This document shows, one piece after another, positions 11,358 to 21,759 of a DNA stretch of 64,000 bases (positions are counted from its first letter, which is position 1; the number at the start of each line of letters is the position of its first letter). The position numbers were made by a program, and so were the translations under genes. This DNA comes from Eucalyptus grandis (lineage: Eukaryota; Streptophyta; Magnoliopsida; Myrtales; Myrtaceae). The stretch spans positions 35,613,516-35,677,515 of the forward strand of contig NC_052615.1 of the NCBI RefSeq assembly GCF_016545825.1, in the 5' to 3' direction. The notes under the pieces were generated by a model. The model searched no databases. It was not told the DNA's origin and saw only the letters and a list, made by a program, of their open reading frames with translations.

Positions 11358-14300
11358 GACATCCTGAAATTCGAGTCCTCGAGGAATGAATGGATGTGTG
11401 TGACATCTCACTGAATTAATCACTCGAGTCCTTGAGGGAAAGGCTAATGAGAACAAAATTCGTACGACTAAAGGACTCGACCTGGGAAAATGACTTGACC
11501 GTGAGACTTCCATGAGAATGATCCAGTAGATAGGCAGGCCGATTCTAGGACAACTAAAATTCGATTCACGGACAGAACATAATGGAACGACAGGTGATTC
11601 CATTTATTGTTATCGAATCCACGAACAACCCTACGTCGATCCTCGTAATCGTGTACTTTGAAATAAGAATCTATTCTCCGCAATTTCATGTAGTCAGGAC
11701 GTCCATGCGTCGAGATATCTTGAACGTGATTTGGCACGAGTTGGTCACGCGTGAATTCTCAAAGCCACCTGTTAGTCTGAGTTGTTACCAAAATGGCATT
11801 TGACGAAATTGACATGGCAAGAGAACTTATGATTGGACTTCGAATTATCGGGAATGTCCAGGACAGACTTTGGATGAAGCTACTTCAGACAGTCGACAAA
11901 GCCAGTTAAGCCGAGCAATTGGAAAAAGGGATTTTCGGACCGAGGAAGCAAGCCTGTGAGGACGTGGGCCGGGCCAAGTCAGTGTGGGCCTTAGGCCCAA
12001 GTTGGGACAGCCACCAAATGGGCCTAAGTCAAGCAAATGAGCCCATTGGGTCAAACCAATTATTCATCTTTTAAGCCCATGGGCCAATTCTTGGTCATTT
12101 CAAGCCCATTCCCATTCATGGCCAAGCCCTAACCCTTAGGCCCATCCACCAATTTCAGCCCAAGGACAGAATGGTAATTGTGCAAGGTGAAATGACCAAA
12201 TTGCCCCTAAAAGCTTGTGGATAAGGGCAAAGGAAGAGAGAGAAGGTGAGGGGACTTGTTTGGGGACTTGAAGTGGCCATTGAATGGCCTTAATGAGGAG
12301 TGATTTTAGCCCTCACTTCACTCTCTCTCTCCCCTCCTTCGTCCCCAATTCGACGAAGCTCTCTCTCTCCTCGTTCTCCCTCTCCTCCAGTTTCTGCTCC
12401 AGCCGACCCTTCGGTGAAGAATCAAGTCAAAAGTGATCTTTCCGGATGAATCAGTCAACAAGCCACCCATCACCGTGACTAGGAGAGACGGAATGTTCCA
12501 ATGGGCTGATTTCATGCCGAACGGAGGCGCCGTCCCGGCTGGGAGCCGCCGTGAAGGAACCACCGCCAATCCGTCGCCCGCCCCGCAGCCTCGCACTGTT
12601 TCACGTTTTCGACCATTTTCTTTTATTCCGGTCCTTCCTTCACCCATCCCAACCACCCACAAGATCCCCAAGACCCTCGGGAGCCGCCGGTTGCCGGCCA
12701 AACCCTCGCCAAAGCTCCGGCCAAAGCCGTTCAACTCAATTTCTCTTAGGCGGGCTGTTTTCAATGTTTTCGGTGGGAGTCCGAGCGTGGTTCTGTGTGT
12801 TGAGCTTGGGACCGCTTTGGATTGTTGTGGTAGAGGTCTTGGAGCGTCACCTCTGTCGTCGCCGCCGCGTCGGTGTTTCCGGCCTGCTTAACGGGTGAGT
12901 TTAACTCATAATTCTTTAATTAGTGCATAAACTTGCTTAGGGTTGGTTTAGTTAGATTTAATTCTAGTTTAAGTGATTTAATTAAATTTTATTAGCCCTA
13001 AGATAAGTGGTTAGATGGATGGATTAGATTAGTCTAACTTAATCTTGCTTATTTTCTTAATGTGGTTTATGTGGTTAATTAAGTATGCTTGGCTTTAATT
13101 AATTGATGGTTACTTTAATTAATGCTTTTAATGATTTCTAAATTTAATTTATACTGAAAATTACTGTTCATGCGACATTATTCACAATTTACTATTCACG
13201 AGGTACTACTGTTCATGAAACACTGTTCATGAGTTCATTTTACAAAACTTTGTTCACCCGAGAATGAAATGTGTCTAATTTTATGTGTGTTTAATCCTAT
13301 GAAGTGATTGGATGTGTTATTACATAAACATCCGAATGAATTGAGTGATGATTTATGAAGTTGAGTGGTGATTATGAAAATATGATATTTATTCTTAAAA
13401 TCCGGGTGTCGGGTTTTGACATTGAAAATGGATTTTAATGATTATATCAAACCGTGGGGTTTGAAAAAGAAAGGTATTAGCTTTTCTTGTTTGAAATGAT
13501 GTGGACCCACACACGACTACTTTCTCAGATGTTTTTAATACGAAGAAAAGAGGCAAGGATTACTATTTTAATCGAGGCATTTGAGTGAAATGCAAGGTAT
13601 CTTGGGTGAATGGTCGTGTGTTGGTTAAGAGAAAATCGTCTCGGGCTATTAAGCTGGACATTATCCCTATTTGGGATACCCTCTGGACAACGGGAAGTCG
13701 GTCGCAGTAGATTCTGGACCCTATGCTCCTTGGGAAAGCCGTCGATAAAGAGACGTGTCATGCTCAATGGGGTGAGACGATGCCTAGCTAAACGCCGTAG
13801 ACAACCAAACTATGAGTAGGTTGTTTGGTCGCAGATTGATTCTAGACCTATACTCTTTTGGGAACTCCATCGACGTAGTGACGAAGCTGCGCTCCATGGG
13901 AGGAGGCGTGCTTGGCATTAATGTCAATAGATAGCCGAATCGCGAGTAGGCTATGTTCTTGAGTGGCCTAATTAACAATTGGAACGCATGTTGAGTGTTA
14001 TTGATGCGCCGGATTATGAGACAAAATTGTGTGGTACAGAATGGGACGTGTCATAACAATTTTGTCTTATAATCAGGACCCCTGTGATTGGCTGAGATGA
14101 ATAAGGCATTTCAATTGTTGTATGCATTGGGTATATGCGTTGTGTTTTTGAACTGTGCTAATGTGCAAGAATGCATGAGAATCATGGCATATGTGATTTC
14201 AGTCATGCATGAGTTAAGCACATTGTTTATGGCACGCACGCATGAATCGATAACATGTAGGATGTGGCAATGACCAGGTGAGATCGCTTGTGATACGACT

Positions 14301-14833
14301 CATATGTAATTGATGAAATGTATCATCTAATGGCCATGTGTATTGCGTGTATCGTGTTGAATTATAACGTGTAGGGTATGACATACCAGGTAATGTTGTA
14401 TGCAAATCGATTGTTGGTTGTTGCTTATGGCGGGATAGTTCTAGATAGATACCCTGAGTTGAATTGGTGTACTAACCGAGGCTTAGGGGTGGAACTCGCT
14501 GAGATTTATATCTCACTGGTTATTGCATAACAATTTTCAGGTCCTTAGTGTGAAGAGCCAAGAGCTTGAAGCGGAAGGGTCAAGAGCATAGGTGGCTCGG
14601 TAGTTCTTTATGACATAGACCTTCGTATAAGCTTGAAGTGTTTATAAAAGTGTATTTGATTTGAAATTGGTTGTTCTGCTTTTCTATCCCATGTATATCG
14701 TTGTCAGGGGATTAGTTAATTCGCTTCCACATGTGCAATAAAATAAAAAGGGTCGAGGACGAGTCCTAGGAACGTCACGAAATTCTATTGACTACCGAGG
14801 GTTGTGCACGCGCTTGAGGTTCGGGGCGTGACA
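11358..14833 (+). mobile_element. large solo LTR (copy A, 5' end clipped)
   Basis: A block of about 3.5 kb with no polymerase genes. Its right end is GGGGCGTGACA followed by AGGAG (14834-14838). The left end begins at ACATCCTGAAATTC because about 22 bp, including the TSD copy and the first LTR bases, are deleted relative to copy B. Inside are a CT-rich leader (about 12320-12400), a GC-rich stretch with open frames on both strands, and ACGGGTGAGTTTAACTC, which looks like a splice donor. The frames 12318-12764 (minus) and 12433-12891 (plus) are not recognisable proteins. The large size suggests a long-LTR gypsy or LARD-like family. Confidence 0.65.
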
Positions 14834-15149
14834 AGGAGATCCTCCAATGTCACCCCCATAGTCCCTTTCAATTGAGAAGAAAATATTGATTGGGAATTAG
14901 GAGGCTATTCGGTGGTGAAGGTAAATATCACGTCAAGGTTTCAACCTTGGTTACCATCGGGTAAGGCAGATATGGTAGCCTTCCAAGTAGAAGAGGTAAG
15001 TGAAAAACTTACTATAGTTTGCTGCCTTATAGAAGAGTCTACATTATCGATTACCAAACCTATACTTTGCTTATGTAGACTTCGCCGAGAAAACAACTAT
15101 TAAAAGCCCCTTCATCACTTTTGCAATTCCAAGAAAAGGAAAGGAAAAG
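14834..15149 (+). repeat. UGT leader repeat p1, right part (copy A)
   Basis: The solo LTR split the first of two tandem copies of the UGT 5' leader region. The left part of p1 is 11146-11357 and the right part is this segment. It matches 15395-15720 (p2) with about 85-90 percent identity by eye, including TATTGATTGGGAATTAGGAG, GAGGCTATTCGGTGG and CTATTAAAAGCCCC. The frame 14912-15103 is not recognised. Confidence 0.7.
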
Positions 15150-15728
15150 GAAAAAAAAAAGGACATTCTCTTGCAGACATGACATATTAGCCTCCCTCAT
15201 GGAGTCAATATCTTGTTCGTATGTTTATGCACCAAAGGCTCGAAGAAGTATCGAATTGCACTCCTTCACTTAGCACTTAGAGGTTCGAGCAGAAAATAGA
15301 CAAACCACCGCAATTACCAAAGAATTCAACAACGGAGAAAGAAGCTATTATCCTTAAAAGGCCCAAGGGAAAGAAAAAAGTAGGAGAACTGCCCTAGAGT
15401 ACCTCCAATGTCATCCCCATATTCCCTTTCAGTTGGGAAGAAAAATATTGATTGGGAATTAGGAGGCTATTCGGTGGCGAGGGTAAACACCGTGTCAGGG
15501 TTTCAACCTTGGTTATGATCAGGTAGGGCAGATATGATAGCCTTTCAATTAGAAGAGGTAGGTGAAAAACTTACTATAATTTACTGCATGATAGCAGAGT
15601 CTACGTTATTGATTGCCAAACTTATACCCTGCTTATGTAGACTTCGTCGAGAAAACATCTATTAAAAGCCCCCTCGTCGCTTTTGCAATTCCAAGAACAA
15701 GAGTACTTGCTCCTCCTCATCATCAACC
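15150..15728 (+). promoter_or_regulatory. UGT-A proximal upstream region (leader repeat p2)
   Basis: This second leader copy directly precedes the ATG of UGT-A. It aligns to 55387-55623 upstream of intact UGT-C except for an extra segment of about 314 bp (15349-15662) flanked by CTAT, which C does not have. CTATTAAAAG at about 15659-15668, about 60 bp before the ATG, is a weak TATA candidate. The ACCAACC motif seen in unit C is changed here to ACAAACC. Upstream of the leader the promoter block present in C is missing. Confidence 0.5.
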
Positions 15729-17150
15729 ATGGAACAGCCCTTGACCACACCCCACATAGCCATTGTACCATCACCGGGCATAAGCCATTTCATCGCTTTC
15801 GCTGAGTTCGCAAAGCGGCTCGTCCACCGCCACAGCTTCTCGGTCACCTTAGTCATCCCCAACGACGGCTCGTTGTCCAAGGTCCAGCAGTCGCTCCTCG
15901 GCTCCCTCCCTCCCTCCATCGCCCATGTCTTGCTGCCCCCCGTCACCTTGGACGACCTCCCTGCTGAGACCACCCACATCGAGACGACCCTCTCCCTCAT
16001 GATGGCACGCTCCCTCCCCTCCCTCCGCAATGAGGTGCGGAGGCTACAAGAGTCCACGAGGCTTGTCGCCCTCGTCGTCGACCTCTTCGGCACCGACACC
16101 TTCAACTTGGCCGAGGAGTTCAATGTCTCCCCCTTCCTTTTCCTCAATTGCTCGGCCATGTGCCTATTCCTTTACTTGCCGATTTGGACAAAAGCGAGTC
16201 TCTTGCAAGTACGGGGATCTACCTCGAGCGGTGAAGATACTCGGCTGCATACCGGTCCACGGGAGGGACCTGCTCGAGCCAGTCCATGACCGCCAGAACG
16301 ATGCCTACAAGTGGGTCCTCCACCACGCTAGGCGGTGTAGGTGGCGGAGGGGATCTGAATAGCTTCGAGGATCTCGAGCCAAAGGTGATTGAGTACCTGG
16401 GAAGGGAAGAGCCCGAGAAGCTGCCGGTCTACCCAATCGGACCACTAGTGAACATGGAGCAGAGCAGCAAGTCCGACGACTTGGAGTGTTTAAAGTGGTT
16501 GGACAAACAGCCAAAATGTTTGGTCCTATACGTGTCATTCGGGAGTGGTGGAACACTCTCGTACAACCAGATTCAAGAGCTGGCTTTGGGCTTGGAGATG
16601 AGCGAGCATAGGTTCTTGTGGATGGTGAGGACCCCTAATGACATAGCGGTCGAGGCCGCATACCTCACCGGGGACAGCCAAAACGAGCCGGTTGAGTTTT
16701 TGCCCAAAGGCTTTTTAGAGAGGACCAAGGGTAGGGGCTTGGTGGTGCCGTCGTGGGCGCCACAGGCCCAGGTCCTAGCCCATAGCTCGACGAGCGGGTT
16801 CCTTACCCATTGCGGCTGGAACTCAACCCTCGAAGGCATGCTCAATGGTGTGCCGCTCATCGCCTGGCCGCTCTTCGCCGAGCAGAGGATGAATGCGATC
16901 ATGCTAACCCAGGACATCAAGGTGGCTCTGAGGCCAAGTGCCGACCCAGAGAGTGGGCTGGTGGGGAGGGATGAGATCCCAAGGTCGTGAAGCACCCGAT
17001 GGGGGCGAAGAAGGGAAAAGGATTGGGAACCGCATGAAGGAACTCAAGGTCGCGGCGGCCAAAGTGCTCGGCGAAGATGGGTCCTCCACGAGGGCACTCT
17101 CCGAGTTGGCTCTCATATGGAAGGCCAAACTCATAAATCAGACCCATTAG
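15729..17150 (+). pseudogene. UDP-glycosyltransferase pseudogene UGT-A (UGT72B-like)
   Basis: Clearly derived from the same gene as intact UGT-C (55624-57057), with no introns. The start MEQPLTTPHIAIVPSPG and the catalytic-His region GISHF are readable to about residue 149. Indels around 16170-16250 and again near 16340 shift the frame; the reading then recovers at about 16355 and contains the complete PSPG donor-binding box (from WAPQAQVL to WPLFAEQ, about 16755-16886, with HCGWNS). One-base losses in C and G runs near 16979 and 17005 bring an early stop at 16988. The rest of the C-terminus is recognisable out of frame up to the stop at 17148-17150. As it stands it cannot give a full enzyme. 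Some breaks sit in homopolymers and could be sequencing errors. Confidence 0.85.
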
Positions 17151-17218
17151 AATTGTATCGTAATATGATACCTTGTTTAAAGTCAACAGTGGAGTCGGTT
17201 TTTCAGTTCTTGTTCGTT

Positions 17219-17381
17219 TCCTTATCGAGCGTGTTATCCCGTTTTTAAGTTGATTTATTCTGCAGCAGCAAATGCTAATCATAATATGGGTTTCAATGAA
17301 GCATTAGTTATTAGTAAAGCTGAAATCAACAAGGGTATTGCTATGAAAAAATTAAAACAAGACCCACTTGTCATTTATTGA
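17219..17381 (+). pseudogene. rpl22: plastid rpl22 fragment in NUPT A
   Basis: The frame [20 protein letters not shown] followed by HNMGFNEA and KAEINKG corresponds to the middle of plastid ribosomal protein L22. The N-terminal part is absent (the insert begins here), and after KKLK the C-terminal part is shortened. It is a nuclear fossil and not expected to be expressed. Confidence 0.85.
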
Positions 17382-17473
17382 AAGATAAATCTTTTTAAAG
17401 AAGATTTCTTTAGCTTAAAAAAATCCGAATGGAAAAAAAGAAGAAGAAATATACATATATGACATATCATTAT

Positions 17474-18125
17474 ATGGATAAAGGTGGGGATAAATCCACT
17501 TGCTTTCAAACTTGGTACAACCCAAGGTCATCATTCTATTTGGTTTGCAAAACCCAAAAATTATTCCGATGGTCTACAAGAACATCAAAAATACGAAATT
17601 GTATCAAGAATCATCTACAAAATAATATGAGAATATCTTCTTGTGTGGAGGGAACTGCACGCATAGAAATTCGAAAAAAAAAATTGATCCGATTCAAGTC
17701 ATAATCTATATGGGATTCCCAAAGTTATTACTAGAAGGCAAGACGCGAAGAGTCAAAGAATTACAAATGATTGTACAAAAAGAGCTTAATTGTGTGAATC
17801 AAAAACTCAATTACTATTACAAGGATTACAAAACCTTATAGGCACCCTAATATTCTTGCAAAATTACAGCTAGACAGTTAAAGAATAGAGTTTCATTTTG
17901 CAAAGCAATAAAAAAAGCTATTGAATTAATTGAAAGGTAAATACAAAAGGAACTCAAGTGCAAATTGTAGGTCGCCTCAACGGAAAAGAAATTGCATGTG
18001 TCAAATGGATCGGAGAATGTAGGGTTCATCTACGAACCATTCAAGCTAAAATTGATTATTGCTCCTATGGAGTCCGAATAGTCTATGGAGTATTATGCAT
18101 CAAAATTTGGATATTTGGGGAATAA
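17474..18125 (+). pseudogene. rps3: plastid rps3 pseudogene in NUPT A
   Basis: Plastid ribosomal protein S3 (about 218 residues in plants) can be followed over its whole length: start region near ATGGATAAAGG, then [16 protein letters not shown], the KH-domain stretch with [28 protein letters not shown], then [11 protein letters not shown] and the ending [12 protein letters not shown] at 18125. In copy A the frame is broken near 17540, 17620, 17830 and 17890. In copy B the first part is open over 132 codons. Confidence 0.88.
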
Positions 18126-18296
18126 GAATCCTTTCCTCTTTCCTTGTCTTTACTCTTTACACTATATCCATTGATTAAAAAAAAAGAAAAAAAAACTGTT
18201 TCTTTGCATGCTCTCTCTCTCTCTCTTAAATAAATAAATAAAAAGCAATTCTATAGGTTTGAATAAAAATTTGATTGATGATTTCATATAATTTCT

Positions 18297-19691
18297 ATGC
18301 TTAGTGTGCGATTCATTGATTTTTTTTATAGGATAAGATAGAATTCCAAAAAAATGGATAGAACCCTACTATGAACTAATTATTATATAACTAATAACCA
18401 ACTCATCATTTCACATTATTTGGATATAAAAAGGGAGATATGATAAATTGATCATATCATTGTAGCAACTAAAATCTTTCTTACAAATACCAAAAAAAAA
18501 AAAAAAAAACAATTTGATTATGATATAAGAAAAAGTATGCAAATAAAGGGAAGGTTGAGAGAAAGAAAGAAAAATGATATCAATGATATAGGATTCCAAT
18601 ATATGTAAGGCTTATGACTCATCTCATAAAAGGCAGTGTAAAGCATCAATACTGATTCATCCATACGTATATGAATCTATTCATAGGAAAAAATCAAGAG
18701 CCTCAAGCCAATAAAGACTAAAAAGATTGACTCAAGAACAAATTTCACAAGGGGCTCCATTGTAAAATTTAAACCTAACCATTAATTGCAGAGTGATGCG
18801 AATAATGGAACCTATGAATATGTAAGATTTTATTGAAAAATGAATCCTAATAATTCATTAGTTAGGATGGCAGAATGAAATAGGGACCAATTCATTTATT
18901 CCGAGAATTCATGAGCTAACCCTACAACTGAAATAAATATTATTCGCCCGTGAAGGTTTTTATTAGATGACTCAATCTTGTTTGATTTAACTTGATAATA
19001 TGATCAAAGGCAAAACAAAATAAAGATTCGTTATGAAAAAAAAAAAACTACATTATCTCATTATCTAGAAATAGAAATAATTATCTAGAAAAAAAAACAC
19101 ATAATATATCCAAACAAGACATAGAAATTTCTAATAGATTGAATGAAATCTCAAAGAATCAATGACTCAGTATATTTTCATAAAATTCTCAAATTCAAAT
19201 CATTTCATTTGCAATGAGCCAGATGAGAAGAAACTCTCATGTCCAATTATGTAATAGAGATGGAATTGAGAAAGAACCATAAACTATAACCCTAAAAGAA
19301 CTAGATTTCAAAAACAACATAAAGGAAGAATGAAAGGAATATCTTATCAAAATAATCATATTTGTTTTGGTAATTATGCTCTTTGAGGCACTTGAACCCG
19401 CTTGGATCACATCTAGACAAATAGAAGCATGGCGACGAGCAATGACAAGAAATGTGCGCCATGGTGGAAAATTATGAGTACGTATATTTCCAAACAAACT
19501 AGTTATGATCAGACCAATGGAAACACATATGGGTTCGAGTAAAAGATCTCTCGAATATTGGGTAATTGTCATTAAACCAGGTAGAATAATTTATGAAATG
19601 AGTGGAGTAGCAAAAAATATAGCCAGCAAAAGCTATTTCAATAGCAGTGTCCAAGATGCCTATATGAACTCAATTTATATTTTTGGGATAG
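18297..19691 (+). pseudogene. rpl16: plastid rpl16 with group II intron in NUPT A
   Basis: Exon 1 is the typical 9-bp ATGCTTAGT (18297-18305), followed by the group II intron 5' end GTGCG (18306-18310). The intron runs to about 19287 and its domain V hairpin is still readable near 19215-19252 (GAGCC...GAAACTCTCATGTCC). Exon 2 begins near 19288 with NPKRTRF and continues with [33 protein letters not shown], then [19 protein letters not shown] and a stop at 19689-19691. A stop after GGKL and a shift near 19378 disable it. Its domain order matches plastid ribosomal protein L16. Confidence 0.88.
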
Positions 19692-19825
19692 GAACATTGA
19701 ACCAAAGAAAAGAAGTCTTAGGGATAAAAAAAAAAAAATTGCAAGTTTCTTTTTGACAAACAATATTTCTTTTTTTTTTTAGTTCGCACTTTGGATTAAC
19801 ATTGAAAGAACAGATTAAAAACGAT

Positions 19826-20046
19826 ATGATTCAATCTCAAAGCCATTTTAGTGTAAAGCATAGGACCGAGGCCCTAGAATTATAGGAGCTAGTAATTATT
19901 GACATGCTCATATCGGTGATATTATTGTTGTTATGATCAAGAAAGCATTACTAAACACATCTCTAAAAAGATCTAAGGTGATCAAAGCTGTAATTGTACA
20001 TACTTGTAAAAGCTTAAACGCGACAACTGAATGATAATTCAATATG
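19826..20046 (+). pseudogene. rpl14: plastid rpl14 5' fragment in NUPT A
   Basis: It starts MIQSQSHF (ATG at 19826) and continues, after a shift and internal deletion, as [38 protein letters not shown], which follows plastid ribosomal protein L14. The copy stops at the right edge of the plastid insert, so the C-terminal third is missing. Confidence 0.85.
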
Positions 20047-21092
20047 CCACTTCTTATGGTAAGTCCTTTCCACATGCATGTGGAGAATTAGCTCTGTACT
20101 GCCATTTTCCCGTCTGTGTATATGCTCAGCATTCCACTTTTTAGTCTAGATCGATTTTACCTTTCACTTCGATGTAAACTAGGTGATACATGGGCAGTCT
20201 GCGCTAGTTGAGTGGGAAAAAATAATCAAAACAGTGGTGTCTGGTCTTGCATGTGGGGCCTACATTCTTTGCGGCCAACGACATGAGCTGTGGAAATTGG
20301 GGAACCAATTCGCCCTCGCCATGAAAAGATTTCTTGATGAGCTCACCGTAAAAGGTTTGGGTAGGTGTGGCATTGACATTCCCGATCGTCTTTTTTTAAA
20401 ACTAGAATTGGAAAGTGCAGCAAAAAATGGGGCATAAAGGATGTGCTAGAGAGTTCAATCATGTTAAATAGAAAAATTAGGGATAAAGCTGTGAATGATA
20501 GTAGGAAAAAGTGGGTGATCACTATATGTATTTCAAATGGTGAGCTCCAAGAAACGGAAAGATTCTTATTTGAATCGCTTTCACGAAAAAAGTTATAATC
20601 TCATTGAGACATGAATGATGTCAAGCACTTATTGAAATATCAGAAGTGTCAAAATGGGTGCAAAAACTTTTGTTACTCATATTTATGGGTTGGGTCATAA
20701 ATGAATAGGTTAATAAATAGGTCCGAAAACAAACCTAATCACGTATGCGTTTGAATGGGTCGGGAACATACCCATTTCAAGCCCATTTTCGTTACAACAT
20801 AAACAAAATCCACTTTCAGCCCATAAAAGATCTCTTGTGCACTGTTCACTCCCCTCTGCTTGTCCTCTTCACCTTCTGGCTGCGTGCAAGATTAGAGCTG
20901 CTCTTCTTCGGCTTCAAGGCAACTGCCTCCCCACCCAATTCGGCGGTTCCGAAGTGGCAAATCCTAGCATTGAGCGACGACTCTGCCACAATGATGCTCG
21001 AGTGTTGACGTTGTTGTGGATGGACTCATAGACCAAGTAGATGAATTTCCTAAAAATTGAGAAGCCCAGGAACTTGATTATGCTGTTGTGCT
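20047..21092 (+). repeat. UGT 3' flanking repeat, copy A
   Basis: Non-coding sequence that follows the UGT genes, with relatives at 38718-39764, about 46736-47530, 57180-57640 and about 60170-60480. Landmarks are TGTATATGCTCAGCA, GATGTAAACTAGGTGAT, ACAGTGGTGTCTGG, GGGGAACCAATTCGCC and TTGATTATGCTGTTGTGCT. The frames 20183-20437 and 20745-21008 are not conserved in the other copies and are not called genes. It ends in GTGCT (21088-21092), the target site of the copia element. Confidence 0.75.
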
Positions 21093-21759
21093 TGTTAAAT
21101 ATAAAGGAACTGAGTCTTCTCAATTAGCAGTTACTATAAATTCAGCAGATAATATTGATAAAGGAAGAGGAAGAACACGTGTGGAAAAACAAAAGACAAA
21201 GAAGCAACACAGAGCTGGTGATCAACGGTGAAGAACTCGTGATGAAGACAAACATGGATTGACATCAATGAAGAAGAAGCCTGAAATAAAGATTGACATG
21301 GATCGCCGAGTTATAACAGATCTGAACTAATACGTGTACAGTCATTCAGCTGAAAGTGAGAAAACAAATGTAGAAACAATTAGTTGTATTTAGTTTTCCT
21401 TTGATGAGCTGTATTCAGTTTTTATGTTCGGTTAAGAAGTCTTCTTCTTCCTTGATGAAGTAGGAGAATACTTAAGTCTTCTTCTTCCTTGATGAAGTAG
21501 GAGAATACTTAGAAGATCAAGCGGAGAAAGCAAGAGTGAGAGAAATCATCCACGGATGCTTTGCACTGAATAGCAGATACATGTTGAAATAGAGAGATAG
21601 AAACGGGGAGGAAGAACAAAGGATTTGTATTCATAGTTGTTCAATAATACGTAAAAGCTTTGTAGTACAATCTTATTGAAGTAAAGTGATTCGAGTGTTT
21701 CATTCATCGATTCTTCTGTTTCTAGAGTCATTTTCTTCACCTTCATCTTCATTTTCACA
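21093..21759 (+). repeat. copia 5' LTR, copy A
   Basis: Starts TGTTAAATATAAAGG and ends TCATTTTCACA, followed by the primer-binding site TGGTATCAGAG. It is 667 bp, 35 bp longer than the two LTRs in copy B, because GTCTTCTTCTTCCTTGATGA and the bases following it are repeated in tandem at about 21450-21515. It differs from the B 5' LTR at roughly 18 positions by eye, mostly transitions private to A. Confidence 0.9.

Larger units (their letters stand above)
17219..20046 (+). other. nuclear plastid DNA insert (NUPT), copy A
   Basis: About 2.8 kb of plastid ribosomal-protein operon DNA lies in the 3' flank of UGT-A, in plastid gene order: rpl22 (end), rps3, rpl16 with its group II intron, rpl14 (start). 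The insert begins near CCTTATCGAGCGTG and ends near AATTCAATATG. Intact unit C runs straight from TTCTTGTTTGTTTGATC to TATGCCGCTTCTCG across this site, so the two edges are defined by comparison. Numerous stops and indels show it is an old, decayed copy. It is also present at the same place in unit B, so it was inserted before the 18.6-kb duplication. Confidence 0.9.

Noticed and set aside
12318..12891. Overlapping open frames of about 150 codons on both strands as a gene
   Set aside because: They lie in the GC-rich part of a solo LTR, show no family motif, and the copy B frames differ because of indels.
15659..15668. CTATTAAAAG as a firm TATA box for the UGT genes
   Set aside because: In the intact gene the same place reads CTATCAAAAG and lies only about 70 bp before the ATG; mentioned as a candidate only.
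16573..16995. Minus-strand frames within the UGT genes (also 35233-35796 and 56478-57035)
   Set aside because: They are shadows of the GC-rich coding strand; the plus strand carries the UGT motifs.
17219..20046. A functional ribosomal-protein operon or a piece of plastid genome in the window
   Set aside because: Stops, shifts and truncated rpl22 and rpl14 ends show decay, and both edges are nuclear UGT flank sequence that is continuous in unit C.
20183..21031. Small plus-strand frames in the UGT 3' flank (also 38854-39703)
   Set aside because: Frames are identical only because A and B are recent copies; the older copies at 46736-47535 and 57180-57640 do not keep them open.
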